Below are positions 40,690 through 49,556 of a DNA stretch of 64,000 bases, piece by piece. The notes beneath the pieces were generated by a model. That model saw only the letters and a list, made by a program, of their open reading frames with translations. It ran no database searches and was not told the DNA's origin. Where the stretch lies: NCBI GenBank assembly GCA_964391195.1, contig CAYMLG010000013.1:1-64000 (forward strand). Reading direction: 5' to 3'. The stretch's first letter is position 1, and each line of letters opens with the position of its first letter. A program made the position numbers and the translations under genes. The DNA comes from JAAYXE01 sp964391195 (GTDB lineage: Bacteria > Chloroflexota > Anaerolineae > Anaerolineales > UBA4823).

Positions 40690-41681
40690 TGCTGGATAGC
40701 CCAATGGCTTTGGCCCTGGCCGGGTTCAGCTTTATGCTCACGGTCATCTGGGGCCAGCCGCTGCTGCGGGTGCTGCGGCACTTCCGAATAGGCAAAACGA
40801 TCCGGGTTGAAGGACCGGAAAGGCACTTTACCAAATTCGGCACTCCAACAATGGGCGGTGTAATGATTGTGCTGCCGGTGGTGTTGATCACCCTCCTGCT
40901 CAATGCGGCCTCGATCATGAATGTGCGCGTGCTGGGGCGTTCGGTGATCTTACCCATGGGTGTGATGGTGATCTACGCCGCATTGGGAGCGATTGATGAT
41001 TGGGAAGGTCTACGGGGGCGGCGCAGGGGCCTGGGGATGCGAGCGCGAACCAAGTTCTTCTTCCAGGTGCTCTTCGCGCTTGGGGCGGCCATCGGCCTGC
41101 GTTACTTCCTTGAGGCGCCCGACCTGTACCTGCCGGCTGTGAAAGGCATCGTTGAACTCGGGCCCTGGTACATCCCCATCGCTACCTTTGTCATCGTCGG
41201 GTATTCCAATGCGGTCAACCTGACCGATGGTTTGGATGGATTGGCGGGGTTGATTTCCGCCACTGCGTTTGCCGCTTATGGGGTGATCGCGTTGATCCAG
41301 GGGCAGATATTTCTCGCCCGGTTCTGCTTTACGCTGGTCGGAGCGCTGTTCGGCTTTCTTTGGTTCAACGTCCACCCGGCGCAGTTGTTTATGGGTGATA
41401 CCGGTGCGCTGTCCCTGGGGGCTGTGCTGGGCGTGGTCGGCCTGATGACCGGGCAATGGGCTTTGCTGCCGATCATCGCCATTATTCCGACCAGCACAGC
41501 GTTGAGCGATATCCTTCAGGTGGGGTATTTCCGCCTGACTCATGGGAGACGATTGTTCAAAATGGCGCCCCTCCACCATCATTTCGAGCTGTCCGGTTGG
41601 AGCGAGACGCAGATTGTGCAGCGTTTTTGGTTGATCGAGCTGCTATCCGCGATGGTTGGTGTGGCGCTCGCTTTTGTGTAG
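40689..41681 (+). CDS. mraY: Phospho-N-acetylmuramoyl-pentapeptide transferase
   Basis: The 330-residue polytopic membrane enzyme has GTPTMGGVMIVLP, GAIDDWEGLRGRRRGLGMRARTKFFFQ with the catalytic aspartates, SNAVNLTDGLDGLAG, and HHHFELSGW near the end. MraY transfers phospho-MurNAc-pentapeptide to undecaprenyl phosphate to give lipid I. It overlaps murF by one base. Length is slightly shorter than E. coli MraY (360). Confidence 0.97.
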   Translation: MLDSPMALALAGFSFMLTVIWGQPLLRVLRHFRIGKTIRVEGPERHFTKFGTPTMGGVMIVLPVVLITLLLNAASIMNVRVLGRSVILPMGVMVIYAALGAIDDWEGLRGRRRGLGMRARTKFFFQVLFALGAAIGLRYFLEAPDLYLPAVKGIVELGPWYIPIATFVIVGYSNAVNLTDGLDGLAGLISATAFAAYGVIALIQGQIFLARFCFTLVGALFGFLWFNVHPAQLFMGDTGALSLGAVLGVVGLMTGQWALLPIIAIIPTSTALSDILQVGYFRLTHGRRLFKMAPLHHHFELSGWSETQIVQRFWLIELLSAMVGVALAFV

Positions 41682-41700
41682 TGGTTGATTGAGGAGAGAA

Positions 41701-43140
41701 ATGCAGGAGAACTGGCAAGGCCAAAAGGTGGTCGTGGTGGGAGCAGCCCGGCAAGGGCTGGCCCTGGCGCGCTATCTGGCCCGCAAGGGTGCGGCCGTGC
41801 TGTTGAACGACCGGAGAACGGAAAGTGAACTGCTGGAGGAACGCCGGGCGCTAGCGGATGTCGAAAACGTGCGTTGGCTGTGTGGCGGGCATCCCCTGAG
41901 TTTACTCTCCGGGGCAGACCTGGTCTGCCTGTCGGGTGGGGTGTCGCCGGGCCTGCCGCTGGCAGTGGAAGCCCGGAGGCGGGGCATCCCGTTGTCGAAT
42001 GATTCGCAGATCTTCCTGGAAGCAGCCCCCTGCCCGGTGATCGGTATCACCGGCTCGGCGGGGAAGACGACCACCACCAGCCTCACCGGCAGAATCCTGT
42101 CCGAAGGGGTAAAGCTGCAGCCCGCTCTGGCCTTTGGTCAACGCGGAGCGAAGGTCTGGGTGGGTGGGAATATCGGCACTCCGCTGATTTCCATGCTGGA
42201 CGAGATGCATCCGCACGATTGGGCGGTGATGGAACTGTCCAGCTTTCAACTTGAACTGATGACCCGTTCGCCGCAGGTTGCAGTGATTACCAATATCACT
42301 CCCAATCACCTGGACCGCCATGGGACGATGGAAGCCTATACGAGGGCCAAGGCGCAAATCCTGGCTTACCAGACGGAGCGGGATACAGCCATATTAGGAC
42401 GGGATGATCCCGTGGCCTGGTCGCTGGCCGGACAGGTGAAAGGGCGGCTGTTTTCGTTTGGGCTGAACGAGATCCCGTCCGGACAGGCGGGCATGGCTCT
42501 GATCGGCGATCGCCTGGTGCTGCGCCGGGAGTTGGCCGGCGGTGAAGCTGGCATGGAAAATGTAACTGTGATATCGAAGGAGAAGATCGAGCTGCGCGGC
42601 GAGCACAACCTGCAGAACGTACTCGCCGCATGCACGGCAGCCGCTGCCGCCGGGTTCCCTCCAGAGGCGATGCGGCGAGGCGTGGCCGGGTTCAGGGGTG
42701 TTCCCCACCGTTTGGAATACATCGGCGCCTGGGGAGGGGCAGAGTGGTATAACGACTCGATCGCCACCGCGCCCGAGCGGGCGATGGCCGCGATCCGTTC
42801 CTTCGATGAGCCGCTGGTGCTGCTGGCGGGCGGGCGAGACAAAAACTTGCCTTGGGAAGATTTCGCCCGATTAGTCTGGCAGCGGGTCGATCACCTGGTT
42901 GTCTTTGGGGAAGCAGCTGGGTTGATCCAGGCGGCTGTGATGAAGGCCGGCCAGGCCGGCACAGGAGGCCCCACACTCACCCGGTGTGAGGGGTTGAGAG
43001 AGGCGGTACATGCAGCCGCTGAGTTGGTAGAGCCGGGAGATGTGGTCCTGCTTTCGCCTGGAGGGACCAGCTACGATGAGTTTCGGGATTTTGAGGAGCG
43101 TGGCCAATGTTTCGCTCGATGGGTAAAGGAACTAGCGTGA
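41701..43140 (+). CDS. murD: UDP-N-acetylmuramoylalanine--D-glutamate ligase
   Basis: ATG 41701 after GAGGAGAGA opens a 479-residue protein with VVVVGAARQGLALARYLARKG, the ATP loop ITGSAGKTTTTSLTGRIL, GNIGTPL, and NITPNHLDRHGTMEAY, typical of MurD, plus YNDSIATAPERAMAAI. It adds D-Glu to UDP-MurNAc-L-Ala. The stop overlaps the ftsW start (GTGA). Confidence 0.96.
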   Translation: MQENWQGQKVVVVGAARQGLALARYLARKGAAVLLNDRRTESELLEERRALADVENVRWLCGGHPLSLLSGADLVCLSGGVSPGLPLAVEARRRGIPLSNDSQIFLEAAPCPVIGITGSAGKTTTTSLTGRILSEGVKLQPALAFGQRGAKVWVGGNIGTPLISMLDEMHPHDWAVMELSSFQLELMTRSPQVAVITNITPNHLDRHGTMEAYTRAKAQILAYQTERDTAILGRDDPVAWSLAGQVKGRLFSFGLNEIPSGQAGMALIGDRLVLRRELAGGEAGMENVTVISKEKIELRGEHNLQNVLAACTAAAAAGFPPEAMRRGVAGFRGVPHRLEYIGAWGGAEWYNDSIATAPERAMAAIRSFDEPLVLLAGGRDKNLPWEDFARLVWQRVDHLVVFGEAAGLIQAAVMKAGQAGTGGPTLTRCEGLREAVHAAAELVEPGDVVLLSPGGTSYDEFRDFEERGQCFARWVKELA

Positions 43141-44420
43141 GAAGTTCGCGCCGTTTTGAGCAGCAGGCATCCATGATCGACCACCTGGGGGTAATGGCCA
43201 GGCCCAAGGATGCCGCTCGCAAACGGTCAGTTCGTTTGCAGTTGGATGTGCCGCTGCTATTGGTGGTCATTACGCTGCTGATCTTTGGCCTGATTATGGT
43301 GTACTCGGCAAGCTACGACTATTCTCTGTACTGGTATGGAAACGCGAGCACCATTTTCATCCGCCAGGTAACCTGGCTGCTGATCGGCCTGGCAGTGGCC
43401 ACCTTCTTGACCTGGTTTGACTACCGCTACTTCCAGCGGTTGGCTGTGCCGATCATCGCGGGCACGGTGGCTCTGCTGGTCGGCGTGCTGATCGTCGCCA
43501 ATGTGCGCAATAACGCAGTACGCACCCTCATTGATGGCTCTGTCCAGCCTTCGGAGCTGGCAAAGGTGGCAACGGTCATTTACCTGTCGGTATGGCTCTT
43601 TTCCAAGCGGGACCGGCTAAAGGATATCTCTTTTGGGCTGATCCCCCTGTCGGTCATTCTGGGTGGCGTGAGCGGGCTGATTTTCGTCCAACCCGACCTG
43701 AGCGCGGTGCTCACCATCCTCTTCCTTGGAGGAACCCTGTTCTTCCTGGCGGGAGGAGACCTGAAACAGATCGGCGTGTTGCTGATCCTGGCCTTCATTA
43801 TTGGATATTTCGTGGTACGGGTCCATTCGACCGGAAGCCAGCGGGTTGAAGACTACCTCGCAGGGACGCAGAGCCTGCAAAGCGCTTCTTACCATGTCCA
43901 ACGGTCCCTGGAGGCCTTTTTGAAAGGCGGCTGGCTCGGGGTTGGCCTGGGTAAGGCGGACACGAAGCTGACCGGCCTGCCGGTGCCTCCGACCGACAGT
44001 ATCTTTGCCGTTGTCGGCGAGGAGATCGGAGTGGTGGGCGCCAGCGGTGTAGTCGTCATGTACCTGATCTTGCTGTGGCGTGGCCTTTCAATCGCCTTCC
44101 GGGCGCCAGACGACCTGGGGAAGCTGATGGCTGCCGGGCTGAGCATGTGGATCGCGGTGGAAGCCTTTATTAACATGGCGGTGATGGTCAATCTGGTGCC
44201 TTTTGCCGGCAACGCTTTGCCGTTCATCAGCGCTGGCGGCTCGAACCTGGTGATTGCGATGGCGGCTGTCGGGATCTTGCTGAACATATCCCGAGCATCG
44301 GCCGAGAGTCAAGAGGAAAGTGGGAGATTGTTCGGTGCGGTTATTGATTTGCGCCGGTGGGACCGGCGGCGGGGTGTATCCCGCTCTGGCCGTTCTGCGC
44401 GCCCTAACAGCCGGACTTGA
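43137..44420 (+). CDS. ftsW: Peptidoglycan glycosyltransferase FtsW
   Basis: GTG 43137 overlaps the murD stop and gives 427 residues with about ten membrane helices. SEDS motifs are QPSELAKVATVIYL, QPDLSAVLTILFLGG, FLKGGWLGVGLGKA, PTDSIFAVVGEEIG and PFISAGGSNLVIAM. FtsW polymerises lipid II at the septum with the FtsI-type PBP. A start at ATG 43173 is possible. The basic C-terminal tail runs 86 bases into murG, a long overlap. Confidence 0.95.
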   Translation: MRSSRRFEQQASMIDHLGVMARPKDAARKRSVRLQLDVPLLLVVITLLIFGLIMVYSASYDYSLYWYGNASTIFIRQVTWLLIGLAVATFLTWFDYRYFQRLAVPIIAGTVALLVGVLIVANVRNNAVRTLIDGSVQPSELAKVATVIYLSVWLFSKRDRLKDISFGLIPLSVILGGVSGLIFVQPDLSAVLTILFLGGTLFFLAGGDLKQIGVLLILAFIIGYFVVRVHSTGSQRVEDYLAGTQSLQSASYHVQRSLEAFLKGGWLGVGLGKADTKLTGLPVPPTDSIFAVVGEEIGVVGASGVVVMYLILLWRGLSIAFRAPDDLGKLMAAGLSMWIAVEAFINMAVMVNLVPFAGNALPFISAGGSNLVIAMAAVGILLNISRASAESQEESGRLFGAVIDLRRWDRRRGVSRSGRSARPNSRT

Positions 44421-45546
44421 GGCCGGGGCAGAGAGTGGATTCCTGAACGAAAGTGGGAGATCCATCGAAAACCGGCACGGCAGTCTGGACGTCTTATGGG
44501 TGGGCGGAGCAGGCGGTATGGAGGCTGACCTGGTGAAGCGAGAGGGAATTCCGTTCGAAGCGGTTGATGCAGCCGGACTGCACGGGGTGGGTCTGCGGGC
44601 ACTCCCCGGGAATCTGCTGCGGATGGGCCGCGGGGTGGTCCAATCTCGGCGGATCCTGAGCCGCTTCCAACCGGATGCCCTCCTGTTTACCGGTGGATTT
44701 GTGGCCGGTCCGGTGGCGGCTGCGGCGCGGGTGAGCGCAGGCCGCCCGCCGGTTTTGGTCTACGTGCCTGATATCGAGCCGGGGCTGGCGCTAAAATTTC
44801 TGGCCCGGATCGCGGACGCGGTGGCGGTCACCACACCTGAGTCCCGGGCCTACTTCCCAGGGAAACGGCCTGAGCAGGTGCGCGTGACCGGCTACCCGGT
44901 GAGAGGCGATCTGCACACCTGGGATCTGGATGCCGCTCGCCAGACCCTTAGCCTGAGCCCCGATCTGCCCTGCCTGCTGGTGATGGGCGGCAGTTCGGGG
45001 GCGCGGGGGATCAACCTGCCGCTCCTGGACGCCCTGCCGGAGCTGCTGCAGGAGATGCAGATCGTGCATTTGAGCGGGCGCCTGGATTGGCCCAGGGTGG
45101 AAGCCGCTCAGGCCGGGCTGTCGCCGGAATTGGCCGGGCGCTATCACCCGTATGCCTACTTGCACAGCGAACAGGTCGGAGCAGCCTTTACCGCCGCCGA
45201 TCTGGTCGTATCCCGGGCCGGGGCATCGATCCTGGGGGAACTCCCCCTGTTCGCCTTGCCCGCCGTGCTCGTTCCGTACCCATATGCCTGGCGCTATCAA
45301 CAGGTCAATGCGGAATACCTGGCTGGGAAAGGGGCAGCGATCGTCCTCCAAGAGACCGAGCTGCCCGAGCGCCTGGGTCCGCTGGTTAAGGAACTGTTGG
45401 GCGATGAATCTCGCCGGAGGCGGATGAGCCAGGCCATGGGCGCCTTAGCGCATCCGCAAGCTGCTGAAAAAATTGCGGACATTCTCATCCAACTGGCAAA
45501 CCGCCAGACCAACCTGGCATCTGTGAGTAGCCAGGGGGGAGATTGA
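44335..45546 (+). CDS. murG: UDP-GlcNAc:lipid I N-acetylglucosaminyltransferase
   Basis: GTG 44335 gives 403 residues starting MRLLICAGGTGGGVYPALAVL, the MurG GGTGG loop. Further blocks are FTGGFVAGPVAAAA, VTGYPVRGDL, LLVMGGSSGARGIN and VVSRAGASILGEL, ending with PYPYAWRYQQVNAEYL for UDP-GlcNAc binding. It makes lipid II. GGGAG lies eight bases before 44335. A 25-residue insert after the first helix (about 31-55) is longer than usual. Confidence 0.95.
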   Translation: MRLLICAGGTGGGVYPALAVLRALTAGLEAGAESGFLNESGRSIENRHGSLDVLWVGGAGGMEADLVKREGIPFEAVDAAGLHGVGLRALPGNLLRMGRGVVQSRRILSRFQPDALLFTGGFVAGPVAAAARVSAGRPPVLVYVPDIEPGLALKFLARIADAVAVTTPESRAYFPGKRPEQVRVTGYPVRGDLHTWDLDAARQTLSLSPDLPCLLVMGGSSGARGINLPLLDALPELLQEMQIVHLSGRLDWPRVEAAQAGLSPELAGRYHPYAYLHSEQVGAAFTAADLVVSRAGASILGELPLFALPAVLVPYPYAWRYQQVNAEYLAGKGAAIVLQETELPERLGPLVKELLGDESRRRRMSQAMGALAHPQAAEKIADILIQLANRQTNLASVSSQGGD

Positions 45547-45549
45547 CCT

Positions 45550-46086
45550 GTGGTGAGCCTAACCGTTGTCTTCTGGATCTTTATCATACTCTTTGCCATC
45601 ATCGGTGCGATGCGCGGCTGGGCCAAAGAGATCATGGTCACGTTCAGCGTGGTGCTTTCGCTGTTCATCATCATCGTGCTGGAAACCTATGTCGGTATCG
45701 TGCGGAACACCATCGTGGCGCAGAGCGGCAGGCCGTTGTTCTGGCTGCGAACGGTCATCTTGATCCTGTTGGTCTTCTTTGGCTACCAGACGCCGAACAT
45801 CCGCAGCCTGGCGGGTGCTCGATTTGCTCGCGAGCGCTTGCAGGATACACTGCTCGGTTTTATTCTCGGGGCCTTCAACGGATACCTGATCGTAGGGACG
45901 ATCTGGCACTACCTGGACGATGCCGGCTATCCCTTCCCGATCATCCAAGCACCGGGGCAGAACGATCCGTTCTATGATGCAGCCACGCGGCTGCTCAAAG
46001 CGCTCCCGCCTGAGTGGTTGGTGATCCCGTGGATTTATTTCGCGGTGGGTATCGCTTTTCTTTTCGTGATTATCGTCTTTATTTAG
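45550..46086 (+). CDS. CvpA-like integral membrane protein in the dcw cluster
   Basis: A 178-residue protein with four to five hydrophobic segments (about 5-24, 29-49, 64-80, 102-118, 160-178). The start VFWIFIILFAIIGAMRGWAKEI and the later LGFILGAFNGYLIVGTIW resemble the CvpA fold. No catalytic residue is clear. It lies between murG and murC with 3-4 nt gaps, so it is co-expressed with wall synthesis. CvpA is linked to envelope integrity elsewhere; here the role is inferred from place only. Confidence 0.7.
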   Translation: MVSLTVVFWIFIILFAIIGAMRGWAKEIMVTFSVVLSLFIIIVLETYVGIVRNTIVAQSGRPLFWLRTVILILLVFFGYQTPNIRSLAGARFARERLQDTLLGFILGAFNGYLIVGTIWHYLDDAGYPFPIIQAPGQNDPFYDAATRLLKALPPEWLVIPWIYFAVGIAFLFVIIVFI

Positions 46087-46090
46087 GAGG

Positions 46091-48436
46091 ATGATGCACA
46101 TTCACCTGATCGGCATCGGCGGCACCGGCCTTTCGGCCATCGCCCGGCTCCTGCTGGAGCGGGGGGAGACGGTCAGCGGCTCAGACCGCAGCCTCTCCCC
46201 GTTGGCCCAGCGCTTAATGGAAGCGGGGGCGCGTGTGTATGCCGGTCACCGGGCGGAAAACGTGCAGGGAGCCGACCTGGTGATACGCTCTTCGGCGGTC
46301 CCCGACGACAATGTGGAGGTGCAGGCCGCCCACCAGGCGAATATTCCGGTGCTGAAGCGCGCCGAATTCTTGGGCAGGATCATGGCCGGAAAACTGGGGA
46401 TCGCCGTAGCTGGAACACATGGCAAGACGACCACAGCCGCGATGATCGCCTGGCTGCTTTCCAGCCAGGGGAGAGATCCTTCCTTCATTATCGGTGGGGT
46501 TTCCACGAATCTAAACAGCAATGCCCATGCCGGGCAAGGGCCCGAATTTGTGATCGAAGCAGATGAGTACGACTACATGTTCCTTGGCCTCAGCCCTGGC
46601 CTGGCGGTGGTGACCAATGTGGAGCACGACCACCCCGACTGCTTCCCCACTGAGGAAGATTTCCGCCAGGCCTTTATGGATTTCGCCCACCGGGTTGTTC
46701 CTCCTGGAGCGCTGATCGTATGTGGAGATGATCCCGGCGCGGCAGAATTGGCGGAGACCCTGACAATCGAGTTGGACCGGAGGGGAGTACGGACAATGAC
46801 TTACGGGCTTGATCAAAACGAATACGACTACACTGCGGACAAGCTCGAAGCGAACGAGCTCGGTGGCTTCACCTTTGAATTTCGGGCCCCGGAAGAGACG
46901 CCTCGCCAGGTACTTCTGCGAGTGCCAGGTGAACACAATGTGAGGAATGCGCTGGCGGCGCTGGCTGTCGTTCACCAGTTGGGGGCGGATATGGATGCTG
47001 CCGTGTCTGCCCTGGCAGAATTTAAGGGCTCGGGCCGGCGGTTCGAGGTGCGCGGAGAAGCGTCGGGTGTGGTGGTGATCGACGATTACGCCCACCACCC
47101 AACTGAGATCCGGGCCACACTGCAAGCCGCCAGGTCTCGCTACCCAGAGCGGCGGATCTGGGCGGTCTGGCAGCCGCACACCTACACGCGCACCCGCACC
47201 CTGCTGCCCGCCTTTTTGGAAGCGCTGGGTGCTGCCGACCGGGTGGTGGTGACCGAGATTTACGCCGCCCGGGAGACGCCACCGGAAGAAATGCTGAACG
47301 AGGCTTCGCTGGCAGCGCGGCTGGCCGAGTCTGCGCCGCACCTGGAACCCTTTGCGGCGCCCACATTTCAGTCGGCGGTAGAGCACCTGCTGGATGAGGT
47401 CCGCCCGGGGGATGCCGTGCTGGTCCTTTCGGCCGGGAACGCGATCCAAATCAGCGAAGAATTACTGAAAGGGCTGGCGCAGCGAGTTAATGGGGTGCAA
47501 GGTTCGGATTTATTTGGCTTCCCGGCGGGCCGGTTGCAAGCGGGGGTCTCCCTGGCTCGCTACACCTCGGCACGAGTGGGCGGCCCGGCGGACTGGCTGA
47601 TCGAAGTGGATTCGGCAGATGAGCTGGCGGCGGTGGTGATGCGCCTCTGGGAGCTCGAGCAGGCTTTCGTCATCCTGGGGGGCGGATCGAACGTATTAGT
47701 GAGCGATACCGGCTACCAGGGCGTGGTGGTGTTGAACCGGGCCCGCTCAGTGAGCTTTACCGAAGAAGACGGATCGCCGGTCGTGTGGGCTGAGTCGGGG
47801 GCCAACTTCGGCAACCTGGCCCGGCAGGCCGCCCGGCGGGGGTTCGCCGGCCTGGAATGGGCGGGGGGGATTCCGGGGACGGTTGGCGGAGCGGTGTACG
47901 GCAATGCCGGGGCTCATGGCGGTGATATAGCCGGATCTCTGCTCCTGGCCGAAATCTTGCATCTGACTCCAGAGAGAGAACCCATTCGAGAGTATTGGTC
48001 GCCAGAACAGTTGAAATTTGCTTATCGCAGCAGCCTGCTCAAGCAGGCGGAACAGGCTGCGGGGCGCCCATACCCCGGCTATGTCGTTCTAGGCGCTAAA
48101 TTGAAGCTGGAGCGCAGCACGCCGGAGGCGGTGCAGGAAAAGCACAATGAGTTCGTCGTTTACCGGCGGCGGACACAGCCGCCCGGCGCCAGCATGGGTT
48201 CGATGTTTAAAAATCCACCCGGTGATTTTGCCGGACGCCTGATCGAAGCGGCCGGGCAAAAAGGCGCCCGGGTCGGTGGAGCCGAAATCAGCTCACTGCA
48301 TGCCAATTTCTTTATTAATTCCGGCACGGCCAGCGCCAGCGATGTTTACCGGCTGATCCAGCAGGCCAAACAGGCAGTGAGTGAGAAGTTTGGGATTGAC
48401 CTGGAGCTAGAAATCGGTTTATTAGGAGAATGGTAG
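46091..48436 (+). CDS. murC: MurC-MurB fusion: UDP-MurNAc--L-Ala ligase and UDP-enolpyruvoyl-GlcNAc reductase
   Basis: One 781-residue frame. Residues 1-465 are MurC: HLIGIGGTGLSAIA, GTHGKTTTAAMIA (108-120), EADEYDYMFL and IDDYAHHPTEIRATL. From about 485 it is MurB: VSLARYTSARVGGPADWL, GGGSNVLVSD, WAGGIPGTVGGAVYGNAGAHGG and GSMFKNPPGDFAGRLIEAAG. Together they supply two neighbouring steps of UDP-MurNAc-L-Ala synthesis. No stop or frameshift lies between the domains. Many bacteria keep murC and murB adjacent but separate. Confidence 0.95.
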   Translation: MMHIHLIGIGGTGLSAIARLLLERGETVSGSDRSLSPLAQRLMEAGARVYAGHRAENVQGADLVIRSSAVPDDNVEVQAAHQANIPVLKRAEFLGRIMAGKLGIAVAGTHGKTTTAAMIAWLLSSQGRDPSFIIGGVSTNLNSNAHAGQGPEFVIEADEYDYMFLGLSPGLAVVTNVEHDHPDCFPTEEDFRQAFMDFAHRVVPPGALIVCGDDPGAAELAETLTIELDRRGVRTMTYGLDQNEYDYTADKLEANELGGFTFEFRAPEETPRQVLLRVPGEHNVRNALAALAVVHQLGADMDAAVSALAEFKGSGRRFEVRGEASGVVVIDDYAHHPTEIRATLQAARSRYPERRIWAVWQPHTYTRTRTLLPAFLEALGAADRVVVTEIYAARETPPEEMLNEASLAARLAESAPHLEPFAAPTFQSAVEHLLDEVRPGDAVLVLSAGNAIQISEELLKGLAQRVNGVQGSDLFGFPAGRLQAGVSLARYTSARVGGPADWLIEVDSADELAAVVMRLWELEQAFVILGGGSNVLVSDTGYQGVVVLNRARSVSFTEEDGSPVVWAESGANFGNLARQAARRGFAGLEWAGGIPGTVGGAVYGNAGAHGGDIAGSLLLAEILHLTPEREPIREYWSPEQLKFAYRSSLLKQAEQAAGRPYPGYVVLGAKLKLERSTPEAVQEKHNEFVVYRRRTQPPGASMGSMFKNPPGDFAGRLIEAAGQKGARVGGAEISSLHANFFINSGTASASDVYRLIQQAKQAVSEKFGIDLELEIGLLGEW

Positions 48437-48438
48437 CA

Positions 48439-49554
48439 GTGGGTAAGATCCGCCTCGCAGTAATATTTGGTGGTCGTTCGGGCGAGCATGAGATCTCGCT
48501 GCTGTCGGCGCGCTCTGTGCTGGCAGCGCTGGATGCGGATAAGTATTCCGTGATCCAGATCGGGATCACCCACCAGGGAGAATGGCTGACCGGAGAAAAT
48601 GTGCTGGAAGCACTGTCGGCCGGGAACCTGCGTGGTCTGACCCCGGTGGCGCTCAGCCTTAACCCTGCCCGAGGCGGTCTTTACCTGATGAGGACCGGAA
48701 ATACCGGCATTGGTCTCGAATTTCTGAGCGAGATCGACGTGATTTTCCCGGTGCTGCATGGGACTTTCGGCGAAGATGGGACCCTGCAAGGGGTGTTCGA
48801 AATCGCCGACCTGGCGTATGTGGGCGCCGGTGTGCTCGGCTCGGCAGTCGGCATGGATAAAGGTGTGTTCAAGGACGTGATGCGGGCCAATAACATCCCG
48901 GTGCTGGAGAGCATCACTGTGCTGCGCAGCGAGATCGAGCAGAACCCCTCCGGCGTGATAAGCCGGGTTGAGCGAGTCGCTCCTTACCCGTTGTTCGTTA
49001 AGCCGGCCAACCTGGGCTCGTCAGTGGGCATCACCAAATGCTGGAATCGCTCGGATTTGCTGGAAGGGCTCATGGAAGCTTCCAGCTACGATCGCCGGGT
49101 GTTGGTGGAGCGCGGGGTGAATGGGCGTGAAATCGAAGTGAGCGTGTTGGGCAACGATCAGCCCGAGGTCTCCGCCCCGGGTGAGATCCTGCCCAGCAGA
49201 GAGTTTTATTCTTATGAAGCGAAGTATATCGACGGCAAGTCGGATCTGCTCATCCCCGCCCCGATCTCCGAGGAGCTCACCGAGCGAGTGCGCGCTCTGG
49301 CCGTTCGAGCGTACCAGGCGATCGACTGCGCCGGCATGGCCCGGGTGGATTTCTTGCTGGACAAAGATACGGGAGAACTGTATTTGAACGAGGTAAACAC
49401 CATCCCGGGTTTCACCGAGATCAGCATGTACGCCAAACTGTGGGAAGCCAAGGGATTGTCTTACCCCCGTCTGATCGACCGGTTGGTGGAATATGCGCTG
49501 GATCGTAAAGCGGAACGCGACCGGCTCGTGCGGCAATACCGGAGGGAGAGCTAA
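48439..49554 (+). CDS. ddl: D-alanine--D-alanine ligase
   Basis: The ATP-grasp enzyme has LAVIFGGRSGEHEISLLSARSV, PVLHGTFGEDGTLQGVFEIADLAYVGAGVLGSAVGMDK, FVKPANLGSSVGITK and the metal end LYLNEVNTIPGFTEISMY. It makes D-Ala-D-Ala for MurF. GTG 48439 suits the AGGAG at 48424-48428; ATG 48430 is in frame but too near that site. Length is 371 or 374 residues, normal. Confidence 0.96.
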   Translation: MGKIRLAVIFGGRSGEHEISLLSARSVLAALDADKYSVIQIGITHQGEWLTGENVLEALSAGNLRGLTPVALSLNPARGGLYLMRTGNTGIGLEFLSEIDVIFPVLHGTFGEDGTLQGVFEIADLAYVGAGVLGSAVGMDKGVFKDVMRANNIPVLESITVLRSEIEQNPSGVISRVERVAPYPLFVKPANLGSSVGITKCWNRSDLLEGLMEASSYDRRVLVERGVNGREIEVSVLGNDQPEVSAPGEILPSREFYSYEAKYIDGKSDLLIPAPISEELTERVRALAVRAYQAIDCAGMARVDFLLDKDTGELYLNEVNTIPGFTEISMYAKLWEAKGLSYPRLIDRLVEYALDRKAERDRLVRQYRRES

Positions 49555-49556
49555 CC

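Noticed and set aside
46511..47449. Minus-strand open frame of about 310 codons
   Set aside because: Antisense to the MurC part of the fusion.
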